A stretch of DNA of 64,000 nt from positions 992,001-1,056,000 of the forward strand of contig JAKGBX010000001.1 of the NCBI GenBank assembly GCA_021555075.1, given 5' to 3'. Source of the DNA: Rhodobacteraceae bacterium LMO-JJ12. GTDB taxonomy: Bacteria; Pseudomonadota; Alphaproteobacteria; Rhodobacterales; Rhodobacteraceae. Made by a program: the position numbers and the translations under genes. Positions within the stretch are counted from its first letter, which is position 1; the number at the start of each line of letters is the position of its first letter. The notes under the pieces are model-generated. The model ran no database searches. It was not told the DNA's origin and saw only the letters and a program-made list of their open reading frames with translations. Shown one piece after another: positions 63,652 through 64,000 of this stretch.

Positions 63652-64000
63652 TCAGGCCGACGCACGGATATGCTCTTGCCAGGTCGGGTAAATCGTCGGT
63701 GCGCCATAGTAATAACCCTGAAGACAGTCGACCCCGATGTCGACCAGATAGGCGGCATCATTCGCATTTTCGACAAATTCCGCGACGGTAAACATATCGA
63801 ATTGTTGGGCAATACTGACCAGCGCGCGGGTCAAGACCTGATTGTCGGGGTTGGCATGTATGCCGCGAATGAACTGACCGTCGATCTTCAGTAGATCGAA
63901 CATGAAATCCCTGAGATAGCGGAACGAAGTGAACCCGGCCCCGAAATCATCAAGCCCAAAGCTGATTCCCTTGGCTTGCAGCGCCGACATGAAATTGGTC
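63652..64000 (-). CDS. EAL-domain protein, C-terminal fragment
   Basis: The gene enters from the right edge; only about the last 116 codons are inside. They contain the EAL-domain segments FGLDDFGAGFTSFRYLRDF, then LLKIDGQFI, VAEFVENANDAAYLVDIGVD and CLQGYYYGAP. These belong to c-di-GMP phosphodiesterase or receptor domains. The usual AEGVE is AEFVE here, as in several receptor-type EAL domains, so catalysis is uncertain. The N-terminal part, including the EAL motif itself and any GGDEF or sensor domain, is outside the window. Confidence 0.8.
   Translation of the reverse strand, partial: TNFMSALQAKGISFGLDDFGAGFTSFRYLRDFMFDLLKIDGQFIRGIHANPDNQVLTRALVSIAQQFDMFTVAEFVENANDAAYLVDIGVDCLQGYYYGAPTIYPTWQEHIRASA

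Overview
The window looks like chromosomal DNA of a Rhodobacterales (Roseobacter-group) alphaproteobacterium. It is GC-rich and densely coding, with many 4-8 bp start/stop overlaps. Its gene content fits that group: soxBDAG sarcosine oxidase, TRAP transport, hut genes, phaA-phaB, Tad pilus proteins, and a nrdR/rib/nusB series. No insertion sequence, integrase, CRISPR array or rRNA is visible; there is one tRNA, tRNA-Glu(UUC).

Layout. 1-1521: start of an lldD-like gene, a MaoC hydratase and a PhyH dioxygenase. 2043-6474: a histidine-utilisation locus (hutI-hutH-hutG on minus, hutC on plus) with no hutU and apparently only a stub of hutF. 6567-16908: tRNA-Glu, recJ, hom and a run of single accessory genes (DMT permease, TetR regulator, two redox proteins, pirin, hydroxyacid dehydrogenase). 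16997-18262: a SulP permease without a STAS domain. 18452-24429: two tandem copies of a three-gene TadG(VWA)-TadE-TadE-like module. 24818-26248: glutamate dehydrogenase. 26249-28446: a lower-GC patch holding one stand-alone reverse transcriptase with a YRDD active site, of the type found among defence-associated RTs. 28447-33513: soxB-soxD-soxA-soxG. 33769-40301: dnaG, rpoD and small conserved or secreted proteins. 40512-58721: nrdR-ribD, ribE and ribBA-ribH-nusB in conserved order, separated by a capsule block (kpsS, kpsD-like, kpsC) and by a MarR/TRAP/indolepyruvate-oxidoreductase block. 58779-64000: polyprenyl diphosphate synthase, a small methyltransferase pair, a DUF465 protein, phaB, phaA and the end of an EAL-domain protein.

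The best leads are four. First, the RT cassette and its untranslated flanks. Second, a near-identical 18-bp operator in front of both marR and the iorA-iorB-dctPQM block, which suggests one regulon. Third, the broken hut locus. Fourth, the two modules apparently inserted into an ancestral riboflavin gene cluster. All product names come from reading the protein sequences; no database search was possible.
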